Shown here: in pieces, positions 1 to 6,294 of the stretch
Layout of the letters: each line of letters opens with the position of its first letter
How positions within the stretch are numbered: position 1 is the first letter of the stretch
NCBI GenBank assembly: GCA_002067325.1
Contig: MVQY01000173.1
Location: 1 to 13,803, forward strand
From: Methanobacterium sp. PtaU1.Bin097
Lineage (GTDB): Archaea > Methanobacteriota > Methanobacteria > Methanobacteriales > Methanobacteriaceae
DNA length: 13,803 nt
Direction of reading: 5' to 3'
Notes under the pieces: model-generated
Told to the model about the DNA's origin: nothing
Seen by the model: the letters and a program-made list of their open reading frames with translations, nothing else
Database searches by the model: none
Program-made: the position numbers and the translations under genes

Positions 1-845
1 GCTTCCACAACAAATGATGCCACGGCTGAAGCGAAATTTCCACAAAATTCCAGACTTTCACCACTTAAATAGGCTTTCAAGAATCCCGCCCGGTATGAAT
101 CTCCCCCACCGGTGGGGTCGATACTGTTGACCAGTTTTGCTTCGATTTTTATTTCCTGATCAGCGTATATTATACTGCCATCTTTACCCATGGTTTTAAC
201 GATTATTTCAGGCCCCAGGTCTTGGAGTTCCTTAATATTCATTTCCAGAATTTCTAGTATTCGATCTATCTCATAATGATTACCAAATAGAATATTACAA
301 ATTTTTAAAACCTTACTAAGGTTTTCTGGGGAGTACATATGCAAATCCTGTCCCGGGTCAAATGATACTAACTTATCGCATTTATTGGCTGTTTCCCCGC
401 ACTTCCCATTAAAAACAGGGTCACCAGTGGCCAAATGTACGGCACGTGCCTTTTTTATAGCTTTAACAGGGGTTGGAAAATCTTTAAAATACTTTGCAGC
501 TCCCCAGTAGAAGTAGCTTATCTGATCGCCCTTTTCATCGGTTATTACAAAGGCAGTAGGGGTTTTTTCATCTTCCACCACGATCATATCTTCGATATCA
601 ATGGATAAACCCTTTAGGCAGTTTTGATAATCAGATCCCCTGAAATCACCACCCACAGCAGAGATTAAACTTGCCTTAAGTCCTAAATTAGCGGATACTG
701 TGGCCACATTGGCTGCTGCGCCACCATAAAAGGTTTTCATATTATTTATTGCAGTTGAAGAGTTAGGTTGGGGGAACCCGTTGACCTGGATGATATAATC
801 CAGTGCTGTATGCCCCACGGCTAGTAAATCATTTTCATAGCTCAA
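1..845 (-). CDS. PfkB-family nucleoside kinase (MJ0406-like), C-terminus cut by window edge
   Basis: This ribokinase/PfkB-fold kinase would phosphorylate a nucleoside or sugar using ATP in the cytoplasm. I read 281 codons with no stop from a TTG at 845-843. The TTG is preceded by AGGTGATC at 855-848, and the nearby ATG is in another frame and soon stops, so TTG is the best start. The N-terminus has VGHTALDYI (residues 10-18) and YGGAAANVA (40-48), the glycine-rich substrate region. Further on come FYWGAAKYF and FDPGQDL. Residues 243-255 read DPTGGGDSYRAGF, the PfkB signature 2; Asp249 is the expected catalytic base, and the usual GAGD is GGGD here. The pattern matches, from memory, the Methanocaldococcus nucleoside kinase MJ0406 (about 300 residues), so roughly 20 residues are missing at the left edge. 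The substrate is inferred; a sugar kinase is the alternative. Confidence 0.9.
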   Translation of the reverse strand, partial: MSYENDLLAVGHTALDYIIQVNGFPQPNSSTAINNMKTFYGGAAANVATVSANLGLKASLISAVGGDFRGSDYQNCLKGLSIDIEDMIVVEDEKTPTAFVITDEKGDQISYFYWGAAKYFKDFPTPVKAIKKARAVHLATGDPVFNGKCGETANKCDKLVSFDPGQDLHMYSPENLSKVLKICNILFGNHYEIDRILEILEMNIKELQDLGPEIIVKTMGKDGSIIYADQEIKIEAKLVNSIDPTGGGDSYRAGFLKAYLSGESLEFCGNFASAVASFVVE

Positions 846-847
846 TA

Positions 848-885
848 GATCACCTTTCCTAACTTTATTTTTTAGATATTTAAAT
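848..885 (-). promoter_or_regulatory. Putative promoter and SD of the kinase gene
   Basis: On the minus strand ATTTAAATAT (885-876) resembles an archaeal TATA box, placing transcription start near 855-850. AGGTGATC (855-848) is a strong match to the 16S anti-SD and lies just before the TTG at 845. The region is very AT-rich, so the TATA call is weak; the SD is firm. Confidence 0.45.
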
Positions 886-905
886 AATTATAATTTTTTA
901 AAGAT

Positions 906-913
906 AAAAAAAA
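906..913 (-). terminator. T-run terminator after the HTH/binding-domain regulator gene
   Basis: Eight consecutive A on the plus strand give a T8 run on the minus strand 5-12 nt after the stop codon of the upstream regulator gene. Oligo-T tracts terminate archaeal RNA polymerase. No stem precedes it. Confidence 0.4.
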
Positions 914-917
914 GAGA

Positions 918-1781
918 TTAAAATTTCCCGAAACCTAATTCCTGTATTAATTTACGTCCTCTACCACTTACATAATCTATAAATCCTTTAAATTTTTCAT
1001 CTTCTGGATTATGCAATACCATGGTCAAGATATGGTTTGTATCTTCCTTCAACACATCAGAACCATTGGTGAAGCTGTTATTAAGGAAAGTATACAGGTC
1101 CTGGCTATTTTTAACAATCTTGAGTGCTTCATAAGGGGATTTTAATACATTAACTATTTTGTAATCTATTTCCTCATTGTCCATGGTGTTCCAGGCCAGT
1201 CTCTGGGCGGAACCAGTAACTTCCACGAATTTTTTACCTTCTAACTGTGAGAGATCCATTATATCTTCATCAGAAGGAGATACTAATACTAGATGGTCCC
1301 GGGCCATAGGAGTAAAATCCATATCCCGCATAAAAGCCTTCACCGGGTCATCAAGGGTTAAAATATCCACCAATCCCATATCATAAAGGTGCAGGGCACT
1401 CTCATCCTCCGTCTGGTAGACCAGGGCATCGAGGCCGTATTCAGAGGCTAGAACTTCCACCAACCCGGCAGATATATATCCGCCACAGATCACAGGTTTT
1501 TCATGGGTATCCAGCCTTTTTGTAAGCTGATGGTATTGTTTGAGGAGATTTAAACCATCCTCGGTGAGTTGGGAACCGGCACCAGTGCTCTTTACAAGGT
1601 TCATGTTCAGTTTTTTCTCAGCATCTAAGATTCTCCTGTTTAAGACGGCATGTGATATTCCCAGTATTTTAGCCGCCTCTCTCTGTGATCTGGTTTGGGA
1701 AACGATGTCCAGTGTTTCAAAGAATTTGAAACTGAGGGTTTCTCCCCCTATAATCAGGCTTAATCTGGGTTTGATTTTCAT
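918..1781 (-). CDS. ModE/LysR-type HTH transcriptional regulator with periplasmic-binding-like sensor domain
   Basis: The 287-residue protein is probably a cytoplasmic DNA-binding regulator. Residues about 15-85 form a winged HTH of the ModE/LysR kind, with REAAKILGISHAVLNRRI (34-51) as recognition helices and STGAGSQLTEDG as the ModE-like wing (compare GGKGGGGxxLT in true ModE). From about residue 96 (VICGGYISAGLVEVLA) to the end the sequence looks like a small two-lobed binding-protein fold, as in LysR co-inducer domains and in ModE-HTH proteins fused to a binding-protein-like domain. It lacks TOBE/Mop domains, so its ligand need not be molybdate. The ATG at 1781 has no clear SD; its TATA box is close, so the leader is short. 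It diverges from hxlB and lies one gene from fdhD, which suggests, but does not prove, a role in Mo/W or formate control. Confidence 0.8.
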   Translation of the reverse strand: MKIKPRLSLIIGGETLSFKFFETLDIVSQTRSQREAAKILGISHAVLNRRILDAEKKLNMNLVKSTGAGSQLTEDGLNLLKQYHQLTKRLDTHEKPVICGGYISAGLVEVLASEYGLDALVYQTEDESALHLYDMGLVDILTLDDPVKAFMRDMDFTPMARDHLVLVSPSDEDIMDLSQLEGKKFVEVTGSAQRLAWNTMDNEEIDYKIVNVLKSPYEALKIVKNSQDLYTFLNNSFTNGSDVLKEDTNHILTMVLHNPEDEKFKGFIDYVSGRGRKLIQELGFGKF

Positions 1782-1817
1782 TTCAACACGGTAGAGATAG
1801 ATTTTTAAAGTCCCTTT

Positions 1818-1832
1818 GAATATTTATATAAT
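1818..1832. promoter_or_regulatory. Shared divergent TATA region between the regulator gene and hxlB
   Basis: The stretch TATTTATATAAT around 1821-1832 reads as a good archaeal TATA box on both strands (TTTATATAA plus, TTATATAAATA minus). On plus it would start RNA near 1853, about 40 nt before hxlB. On minus it would start near 1800, about 20 nt before the regulator ATG. One TATA element serving both directions would let regulator binding affect both genes. Confidence 0.5.
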
Positions 1833-1884
1833 GGTACAAACAGTTATAATTAGAGGATTAAAATAATAATGTGTGTTTTTTCTC

Positions 1885-1890
1885 GGGTGA
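1885..1890 (+). promoter_or_regulatory. SD that fixes the hxlB start at 1895
   Basis: GGGTGA lies 4 nt before the ATG at 1895. The in-frame GTG at 1871 would place this SD inside the coding sequence and has no SD of its own, so 1895 is preferred. Confidence 0.75.
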
Positions 1891-1894
1891 ATTT

Positions 1895-2479
1895 ATGATT
1901 TTAAATGATGCGATACAGGAAATAGTGGATAACGTATCTGCAGCTTCTGCAGAACTTGATCGGGAAAACGTTGAAGAAATGCTAAAGCTATTGAGAACTT
2001 GTGAAAACGTTTTTCTATTGGGACAGGGCAGATCTGGGCTGGTGGCCAAGGCATTTGCCATGAGACTCATGCACCTGGGAATCGGAGTTTACGTGGTAGG
2101 GGAAACAATAACCCCGGCAATTAAAGATAAAGACTGTTTATTGGCCATAACTGGTTCTGGAGAAACCAGCTATATAATAAGCACTGCTCAAATAGCTAAA
2201 AAACGGGGAGCAAAGATTATAGCCGTCACATCCTATGTAGATTCTACCATGGGAAAAATAGCAGATTTGGTCGTGCAAATCCGGGGCCGTACCAAAATAG
2301 ATACAGAAAAAAATTATATAAAAAGACAGATCAACGGGAAACACCAATCTTTATCCCCACTGGGAACCCTGTTTGAGGTTACCACCCTGATATTCCTGGA
2401 CGCGGTGATTGCCCAGCTCATGGTGGACCTGGGTAAAACAGAGATGGACCTGAAACAGAGGCACACCGTGCTGGAATGA
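1895..2479 (+). CDS. hxlB: 6-phospho-3-hexuloisomerase (SIS domain)
   Basis: The enzyme interconverts 3-hexulose-6-phosphate and fructose-6-phosphate. In archaea lacking an oxidative pentose phosphate pathway it runs with hexulose-phosphate synthase to make ribulose-5-phosphate for nucleotides. The 194-residue protein is one SIS domain. FLLGQGRSGLVAKAFAMRL (40-58) is the first phosphosugar loop, ITGSGETS (85-92) the second, and SPLGTLFE (154-161) plus the C-terminal RHTVLE (189-194) are typical of this family (about 180-200 residues). The N-terminal segment DAIQEIVDNV is the usual leading helix. No hexulose-phosphate synthase gene is adjacent. It stands alone on plus, converging on fdhD. Other SIS isomerases are less likely because of the length and the PLGTLFE and RHTVLE motifs. 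Confidence 0.92.
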   Translation: MILNDAIQEIVDNVSAASAELDRENVEEMLKLLRTCENVFLLGQGRSGLVAKAFAMRLMHLGIGVYVVGETITPAIKDKDCLLAITGSGETSYIISTAQIAKKRGAKIIAVTSYVDSTMGKIADLVVQIRGRTKIDTEKNYIKRQINGKHQSLSPLGTLFEVTTLIFLDAVIAQLMVDLGKTEMDLKQRHTVLE

Positions 2480-2558
2480 TGTTTATTTTATTTCTAATTT
2501 AATTATTTTATTCCAAATAATTTCTTTTTTAAAGATTTTTAAACTAAAACACATTTTT
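2480..2558. terminator. Convergent T/A-rich terminator region between hxlB and fdhD
   Basis: The 79-bp gap between two convergent stop codons holds T6 at 2525-2530, T5 at 2536-2540 and a T7 run overlapping the fdhD stop (2554-2560) for plus-strand transcription. No clear stem is seen. On the minus strand the T-runs are short (TTTA, TTTAAA). Confidence 0.45.
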
Positions 2559-3311
2559 TTAAATTATAATACGCTCTGGACTGGAATAAATATTAAACCT
2601 ATCTCCTCTGACGAACCCGATCATGGTCACACCTGATTCTTTGGCTACAGTAACTCCAGATGATGTGGGTGCGGCGTTAGAGGCGATGATGGGTATACCC
2701 ATCCGGGCGATTTTTATCATCATATCCGCTGGCATCCGTCCACTGTAGACTACGAAACACCGGGAGAAATCGTATTTATTTAAAGCAGCGGTACCTATAA
2801 GTTTATCCACCGCAACGTGTCTGCTTATGTCCTCAACAGAGATGAAGTTGTCCTCGTAGACCATGCCGGCTACGTGTGTACCCCCGGTTTCCTTCCAGGT
2901 CTTTGCTGAATCCTTTAATTTTACAAATGCATCGAATATGGATTCTTTAGAGATTTGGAAATCGGATTCTACCTTATCCACCATCTCAATTTTCCTTCGC
3001 CAGCCACCAAAACAGTCTGAACCCACGATCAGTTCTTTCCTTAAATCGAAATCCTCGAGATCTATTTCCACGTTGATGGTGTTGCCCTGAACTTCCACTC
3101 TGGTGATGTCATCGGTTGAAGTGGCCAGTCCTTCACCCAGGAGATAGCCCACGGCAAATTCTTTTAGATGGGAGGGGCTTATGGAAAAGCTTCTGGAAAC
3201 CTGTTCATTGATAATAAGCTCTATATCCTCGTCGCAGACAATTATCTCTGTCATGTGGGAGACATCTTTTTGGACCTTTAAGGCTTCAACGTGTCTGACC
3301 ATTTCTCGCAT
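2559..3311 (-). CDS. fdhD: Formate dehydrogenase sulfurtransferase FdhD
   Basis: FdhD moves sulfur from a cysteine desulfurase to the Mo/W bis-pterin cofactor of formate dehydrogenase; without it FdhA is inactive. The 250 residues carry the family motifs in order: FAVGYLLGEG (52-61), GSDCFGG (97-103), GGTHVAG (143-149), EDISRHVAVDKLIG (160-173), SGRMPADMMIKIARMGIP (190-207), SNAAPTSSGV (211-220) and GFVRGDRFNIY (232-242). The E. coli protein has two loop cysteines (Cys121-x-x-Cys124); here only Cys100 is present, followed by F-G-G. ATG 3311 is chosen because AGAGGTAG lies about 7 nt upstream. The likely client is the FdhA at the right end of the window, though another formate dehydrogenase elsewhere in the genome is possible. 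Confidence 0.95.
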   Translation of the reverse strand: MREMVRHVEALKVQKDVSHMTEIIVCDEDIELIINEQVSRSFSISPSHLKEFAVGYLLGEGLATSTDDITRVEVQGNTINVEIDLEDFDLRKELIVGSDCFGGWRRKIEMVDKVESDFQISKESIFDAFVKLKDSAKTWKETGGTHVAGMVYEDNFISVEDISRHVAVDKLIGTAALNKYDFSRCFVVYSGRMPADMMIKIARMGIPIIASNAAPTSSGVTVAKESGVTMIGFVRGDRFNIYSSPERIII

Positions 3312-3366
3312 TTAAACTACCTCTTTATTATCGGATTGTCCATCATTTGAATAATTGGCTATCATG

Positions 3367-3407
3367 AAAAAAAATTGGATTCAAATTTAGTTACTAAAAA
3401 ATTTGAA
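3367..3407 (-). terminator. Hairpin plus T-run terminator after the CMD-family gene
   Basis: Perfect 9-bp arms TTCAAATTT (3380-3388) and AAATTTGAA (3399-3407) enclose a 10-nt loop. On the minus strand this stem is followed after a few bases by T8 (3374-3367). It lies 17 nt beyond the stop of the small AhpD-like gene and reads as an intrinsic-type terminator. The stem is all A/T except one G-C pair. It also sits upstream of fdhD and could instead be an operator. Confidence 0.5.
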
Positions 3408-3423
3408 GTCTAAAGAAGGCCTT

Positions 3424-3753
3424 TTAATCTTCGAACAGGTCATCTACCCAGGATATTGCGGCGGCCACATTGGGAAAACCTATGGTACTGGTTAACAGGA
3501 TTAAGGATTGATATACTTCTTCTTCAGATGCTCCTGCTTCTATCGCTCTTCTGGCATGGCTGTGCACTGCTCCTTCAGAGCGGAGTGTTGTTGCCGCTGC
3601 CAGTTGAATCAGTTCACAAGTTTTATTGTCTAAATGCCCCGAGTCCTTCACTTCTCGGCCTAGATCACCTAATATTTTTCCATAATCTCCAAAACGCTCT
3701 TTTATACTCACATAATGTGGAGGTAATTTTTTACTTCCCGGTTTTTTCGACAT
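3424..3753 (-). CDS. Carboxymuconolactone decarboxylase (AhpD-fold) family protein without the CxxC motif
   Basis: This 109-residue all-helical protein has the CMD/AhpD core: CELIQLAAATTLRSEGAVHS (46-65) and EAGASEEEVYQSLILLTSTI (72-91), then a C-terminal helix. AhpD-type members use a CxxC plus His relay for thiol redox chemistry. Here the matching segment is EGAVHSH (60-66), keeping Glu60, His64 and His66 with no cysteine; the only Cys (46) lies a helix earlier. It is therefore unlikely to be a classical alkylhydroperoxidase, and the substrate is unknown. The start ATG 3753 is supported by AAGGTGATC about 5 nt upstream and a TATA box at 3801-3810. It has its own promoter and a hairpin terminator, so it is monocistronic and need not be linked to fdhD. 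Confidence 0.85.
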   Translation of the reverse strand: MSKKPGSKKLPPHYVSIKERFGDYGKILGDLGREVKDSGHLDNKTCELIQLAAATTLRSEGAVHSHARRAIEAGASEEEVYQSLILLTSTIGFPNVAAAISWVDDLFED

Positions 3754-3759
3754 ACAAGA

Positions 3760-3810
3760 TCACCTTAAAATTTCTTAATCTATATATTTGTTTTATTGAG
3801 ATATATTTTT
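3760..3810 (-). promoter_or_regulatory. Promoter and SD of the CMD-family gene
   Basis: Minus-strand AAAAATATAT (3810-3801) is a TATA-like box, putting the start near 3780. AAGGTGATC then lies just before ATG 3753, giving a leader of about 25 nt. Confidence 0.5.
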
Positions 3811-3933
3811 AATACTCAGAATGGGTAGAATAAATAAAGAAAAAAAGCCTAGATTAAAAACAAAGACTTTGATCGAAGCCTGTTATGAAATTCAAAGAAT
3901 AAAATTTTCATTTTCTACTTATACAATTTCTAC
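3811..3933 (-). terminator. Noncoding stretch after modE with a T-run terminator
   Basis: The 123 bp beyond the modE stop contain a minus-strand T7 run (3846-3840, within GGCTTTTTTTC) about 90 nt after the stop. No convincing stem is visible. The rest is AT-rich, with no RNA gene or ORF that I trust. Confidence 0.35.
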
Positions 3934-4623
3934 TTATATTTTGATTACAGTTAGAGCTGCTGCTTTAAATCCTATGTAAACTGCTTTCCCCAGGTTTAAG
4001 TTCAACTGTTCCTTGAGGTAATCGGTGACCTCTACGAAAAGATTGATGGCGCCTATGTCTACAGTTAACCTTACCCTCTGGTTTTGCAGGTTCATGCTGA
4101 TTATTTTTCCTTTGAAAATATTTTTCACGCTGGAGTCCTGGGCTTTTAACTTGATAAAAATATCTTCAGGGCGGATTAAAACCAGAACCTTGTCACCAAC
4201 ATCGAAATTTTCTCTTAGGGGTAGAATGATTTTATTGTCATTTAGATAGATGTTAGCAATTCTATTTTTAACATCGATATCTGAAATTGTGCCTTCTATT
4301 TCATTAACATCTGCATGCATTTTTAAGATACTGTTAACCTTTATATACTCTTTTAATATTAATTTTCCCTGATCAGTTAACTTACTTCCGCCTCCTCCTT
4401 TCCCTCCTATTTTAGTTGAAACAATTCTGTTGTTAAAATCATTTTCCAAATCTCCAATATATTTTAGAGCCCTTCTATAGGAGATATGTACTTGTTTAGA
4501 AGCTTCGGTTATGGAACCATATTCATCTATATAGTTTAAAAGCTCAAATTTTTGATCATTAAGTAATATTATCTTATCGTCTAATTTTAAGCGATATTGA
4601 GGTCCATCTAGCGCATTATACAT
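3934..4623 (-). CDS. modE: ModE: molybdate/tungstate-responsive transcriptional regulator
   Basis: The 229-residue protein has the ModE layout. A winged HTH covers residues about 22-100, including SITEASKQVHISYRRALKYI (37-56) and the diagnostic wing GGKGGGGSKLTDQG (73-86). Two TOBE/Mop-type oxyanion-binding modules follow, at about 106-157 (GDKVLVLIRPEDIFI) and 163-228 (SSVKNIFKGKIISM, EVTDYLKEQL, GKAVYIGFKAAALTVI). In bacteria ModE binds DNA with molybdate or tungstate bound, repressing transporters and switching molybdoenzyme genes. E. coli ModE is about 262 residues, so this is a compact version. No modABC/wtpABC transporter is in the window. The SD is weak (AGGTA about 8 nt before ATG 4623). 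The 590 bp upstream is full of inverted repeats that may be its own operator. Mo or W preference cannot be told from sequence. Confidence 0.93.
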   Translation of the reverse strand: MYNALDGPQYRLKLDDKIILLNDQKFELLNYIDEYGSITEASKQVHISYRRALKYIGDLENDFNNRIVSTKIGGKGGGGSKLTDQGKLILKEYIKVNSILKMHADVNEIEGTISDIDVKNRIANIYLNDNKIILPLRENFDVGDKVLVLIRPEDIFIKLKAQDSSVKNIFKGKIISMNLQNQRVRLTVDIGAINLFVEVTDYLKEQLNLNLGKAVYIGFKAAALTVIKI

Positions 4624-4730
4624 TGTTTCATACCTAGGATTTTATCCTTATACTTTGACAGTATCCCTGTTTAATTTGATTTCATATGGGTCTATCCGAA
4701 ATTGTGAGGTGATTTTTCCACTCATTAAAT

Positions 4731-4777
4731 ATGATCGATGTAATTTTCATCCATGATCGTATTTCTTTCATGATCAT
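4731..4777. promoter_or_regulatory. Candidate operator cluster of ATGATC repeats upstream of modE
   Basis: Three copies occur within 47 bp: ATGATCGATG (4731-4740), CATGATCG (4752-4759) and CATGATCAT (4769-4777, with an 8-bp palindrome). The minus-strand TATA-like ATATTTAATG at 4732-4723 abuts the first copy, so a bound protein would cover the BRE/TATA region of modE. Confidence 0.4.
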
Positions 4778-4800
4778 TCACAGAATATTTTAAAAAATCC

Positions 4801-4834
4801 TGGATTAACCGGTGTTTTTGAGTAAATTAATCCA
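4801..4834. repeat. 8-bp inverted repeat TGGATTAA...TTAATCCA
   Basis: Perfect arms at 4801-4808 and 4827-4834 are separated by 18 bp. The centre-to-centre spacing of about 26 bp suits either a dimeric protein site or a weak hairpin. It lies about 180 bp upstream of modE. Confidence 0.5.
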
Positions 4835-4887
4835 AATCTTCCATGAATGTTCATGATATATTTAATTTATTAAACAGTTTCGATTGG

Positions 4888-4980
4888 AACGTTATAAACT
4901 TTTGTAAACAAACTCATTTAGAAAGACTTATATCCGTTATGTGGATTTAACCACCTCGAATATAAAGAATTCATAACGTT
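4888..4980. repeat. Distant inverted repeat AACGTTAT...ATAACGTT enclosing small stems
   Basis: Perfect 8-bp arms at 4888-4895 and 4973-4980 enclose TTATAT/ATATAA (4928-4933/4960-4965) and GTGG/CCAC (4941-4944/4951-4954). A partial copy, CCGTTATG, sits at 4934-4941. The arrangement could be a structured RNA or spaced binding sites. Confidence 0.4.
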
Positions 4981-5213
4981 GGGGCCTTTTAGATCCCATA
5001 AAATAAAAAAAATTAAACGCTAGATATTCATTTGTTTTGAAATCTAAGTTTTTTCCCGCCTATTTATTTAGTTCTAAGATGACATACGCTTTTTTGTGTA
5101 TTTAAATTAATTGTAAGTATAACTTAAACTTAAAATGGGTGGCTAATAAGTGGGAATATAAACTTCGAATGGATAAGAGTATATCTAATAAAAATTAGTA
5201 TAATCAAAGTTAA

Positions 5214-6104
5214 CTAGTCCAAATATCTTAAACCTGTTATCTGGTTTATAATATCGGTTTTAGTGAGGATTCCAATGGGCCTTTGTTGTTCATTAACCAC
5301 AATAAGACGCCCTATTTTGTTCTTATTCATAATTTGAATGGCTTCTACTATCATCATATCCGGTTCAACGGTTACTATATATTTGGACATGAGGTCGGTT
5401 ATTTTAAGATCCTTTTCTTGATTGGCAATGGTTTTGGTGATATCAACTAGCGTTAGGATCCCAATAACAGTATCATTTTCAACCACAGGGGCGCCTTCTA
5501 TTCTATTATTGGATAAAATCCATGCTGCTTCGGTTATATTCATATTGGGATTTAATGTTATGATATCCTGGGTGGCAACTTCCATCACAGTCTTAGCAGG
5601 TATGCTCTGTATGTCCCGAACATCCAGGAGCAAAACACCCTCTGTATCATCCCTTCCAACAACAGTACCATTTACTACCAGCTTATTTACATGACTGGGA
5701 CCAATTCTTATTTTATCCCCGATGTCAAGTTGTTTGGTATTACCTATTGTTTTAACGGCGGCTTTACATTCTCCAGGTCGGGGAAGGCTGCTGAATTCTA
5801 TTTTGGTCACGGTGATATTTTCTACCAATTTATCTCTTTTAAATAGGGGCACTGTTTCATCTGCCTCAGCAATATTGAGATTTAAAGCATCATATGCATC
5901 TATTGTTGGTTTATACCCACCTCTAGGACCTGGAACCCCTTCTACACTTCCCATGCTCTTTAAGGATTGCATTTGATTCCGAATCGTTCCCGGGTTACGG
6001 TTTATAGACTCGGCAATAGTTTCTCCTTTGATGGGCATGTAATTTGATTTAGTATATAAATCAATTAAAGCTCTTAATATTTCTTTTTGGACAGTTGTTA
6101 GCAA
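5214..6104 (-). CDS. HTH-CBS domain transcriptional regulator
   Basis: This 296-residue protein joins an N-terminal winged HTH, a middle domain and a CBS pair. The HTH (about residues 2-70 from the TTG) includes TTVQKEILRALIDLY, NRNPGTIRNQMQSLKSMG and GVPGPRGGYKPT, similar to HrcA-type and archaeal HTH-CBS proteins. The middle part (about 80-170) is a beta-rich domain I cannot name. CBS1 runs about 172-228 (MEVATQDIITLNPNMNITEA, APVVENDTVIGILTLVDI) and CBS2 about 236-292 (ITDLMSKYIVTVEPDMM, RPIGILTKTDII); such pairs bind adenosyl ligands. The TTG at 6104 has AGGTG 5 nt upstream and begins the conserved HTH. The in-frame ATG at 6167 has no SD and adds 21 unlike residues. Targets and ligand are unknown. 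It is transcribed alone from the TATA box at 6196-6205. Confidence 0.88.
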   Translation of the reverse strand: MLTTVQKEILRALIDLYTKSNYMPIKGETIAESINRNPGTIRNQMQSLKSMGSVEGVPGPRGGYKPTIDAYDALNLNIAEADETVPLFKRDKLVENITVTKIEFSSLPRPGECKAAVKTIGNTKQLDIGDKIRIGPSHVNKLVVNGTVVGRDDTEGVLLLDVRDIQSIPAKTVMEVATQDIITLNPNMNITEAAWILSNNRIEGAPVVENDTVIGILTLVDITKTIANQEKDLKITDLMSKYIVTVEPDMMIVEAIQIMNKNKIGRLIVVNEQQRPIGILTKTDIINQITGLRYLD

Positions 6105-6109
6105 TAAAA

Positions 6110-6205
6110 CACCTTCTAAGGTTTTATTGTTGAAGGTATATGTAATGATCGAAGGTAATATGTTCATGATCTTTACTAAAAGTTCTTCACTTTACTTATA
6201 TAAAA
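6110..6205 (-). promoter_or_regulatory. Promoter, leader and SD of the HTH-CBS gene
   Basis: Minus-strand TTTTATATAA (6205-6196) is a near-consensus archaeal TATA box, predicting RNA start near 6175. AGGTG (6114-6110) then lies 5 nt before TTG 6104, giving a leader of about 70 nt. If ATG 6167 were used, the leader would be only about 8 nt and without an SD. Confidence 0.65.
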
Positions 6206-6294
6206 CTTTGTGATAAGAGTTTCTGAATTTATTATTTGAAATTTTATTAGTCACAAAAAGTATCCCGTTCAATGAAAGAAAAAATCCTCAAATA

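Larger units (their letters stand above)
4624..5213. other. 590-bp noncoding region upstream of modE, rich in inverted repeats
   Basis: No ORF of useful length is found on either strand. It contains recurring CATGATC/ATGATCG elements (4731-4777), a CATGAA-TG-TTCATG palindrome (4842-4855), an 8-bp inverted repeat TGGATTAA/TTAATCCA (4801-4808/4827-4834), and a distal inverted repeat AACGTTAT/ATAACGTT (4888-4895/4973-4980) that encloses a GTGG/CCAC stem (4941-4944/4951-4954). A full GAGGTGAT SD-like sequence at 4706-4713 has no start codon at normal distance. The right part (about 5000-5213) is AT-rich and I see nothing definite there. Possible uses are modE operators or an unrecognised small RNA; no tRNA or known riboswitch fits. 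Confidence 0.6.

Noticed and set aside
1871..1894. GTG 1871 as hxlB start
   Set aside because: The SD GGGTGA at 1885-1890 would lie within the gene; ATG 1895 has correct spacing and matches the usual family N-terminus.
3821..3979. A 52-codon plus-strand frame (MGRINKEKKPRLK...) beginning in the CMD-modE gap
   Set aside because: It has no SD, its second half is antisense to the 3' end of modE, and its composition looks like translated AT-rich spacer.
4941..4954. tRNA T-arm (GGTTAAATCC on minus)
   Set aside because: The loop lacks the TTC of the T-loop, the stem is only 4 bp, and no acceptor or anticodon arms can be drawn around it.
4624..5213. Molybdenum-cofactor riboswitch or C/D box RNA upstream of modE
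   Set aside because: modE begins hundreds of bases from most of the repeats, I see no Moco RNA layout, and clear C (RTGATGA) and D (CTGA) boxes are absent.
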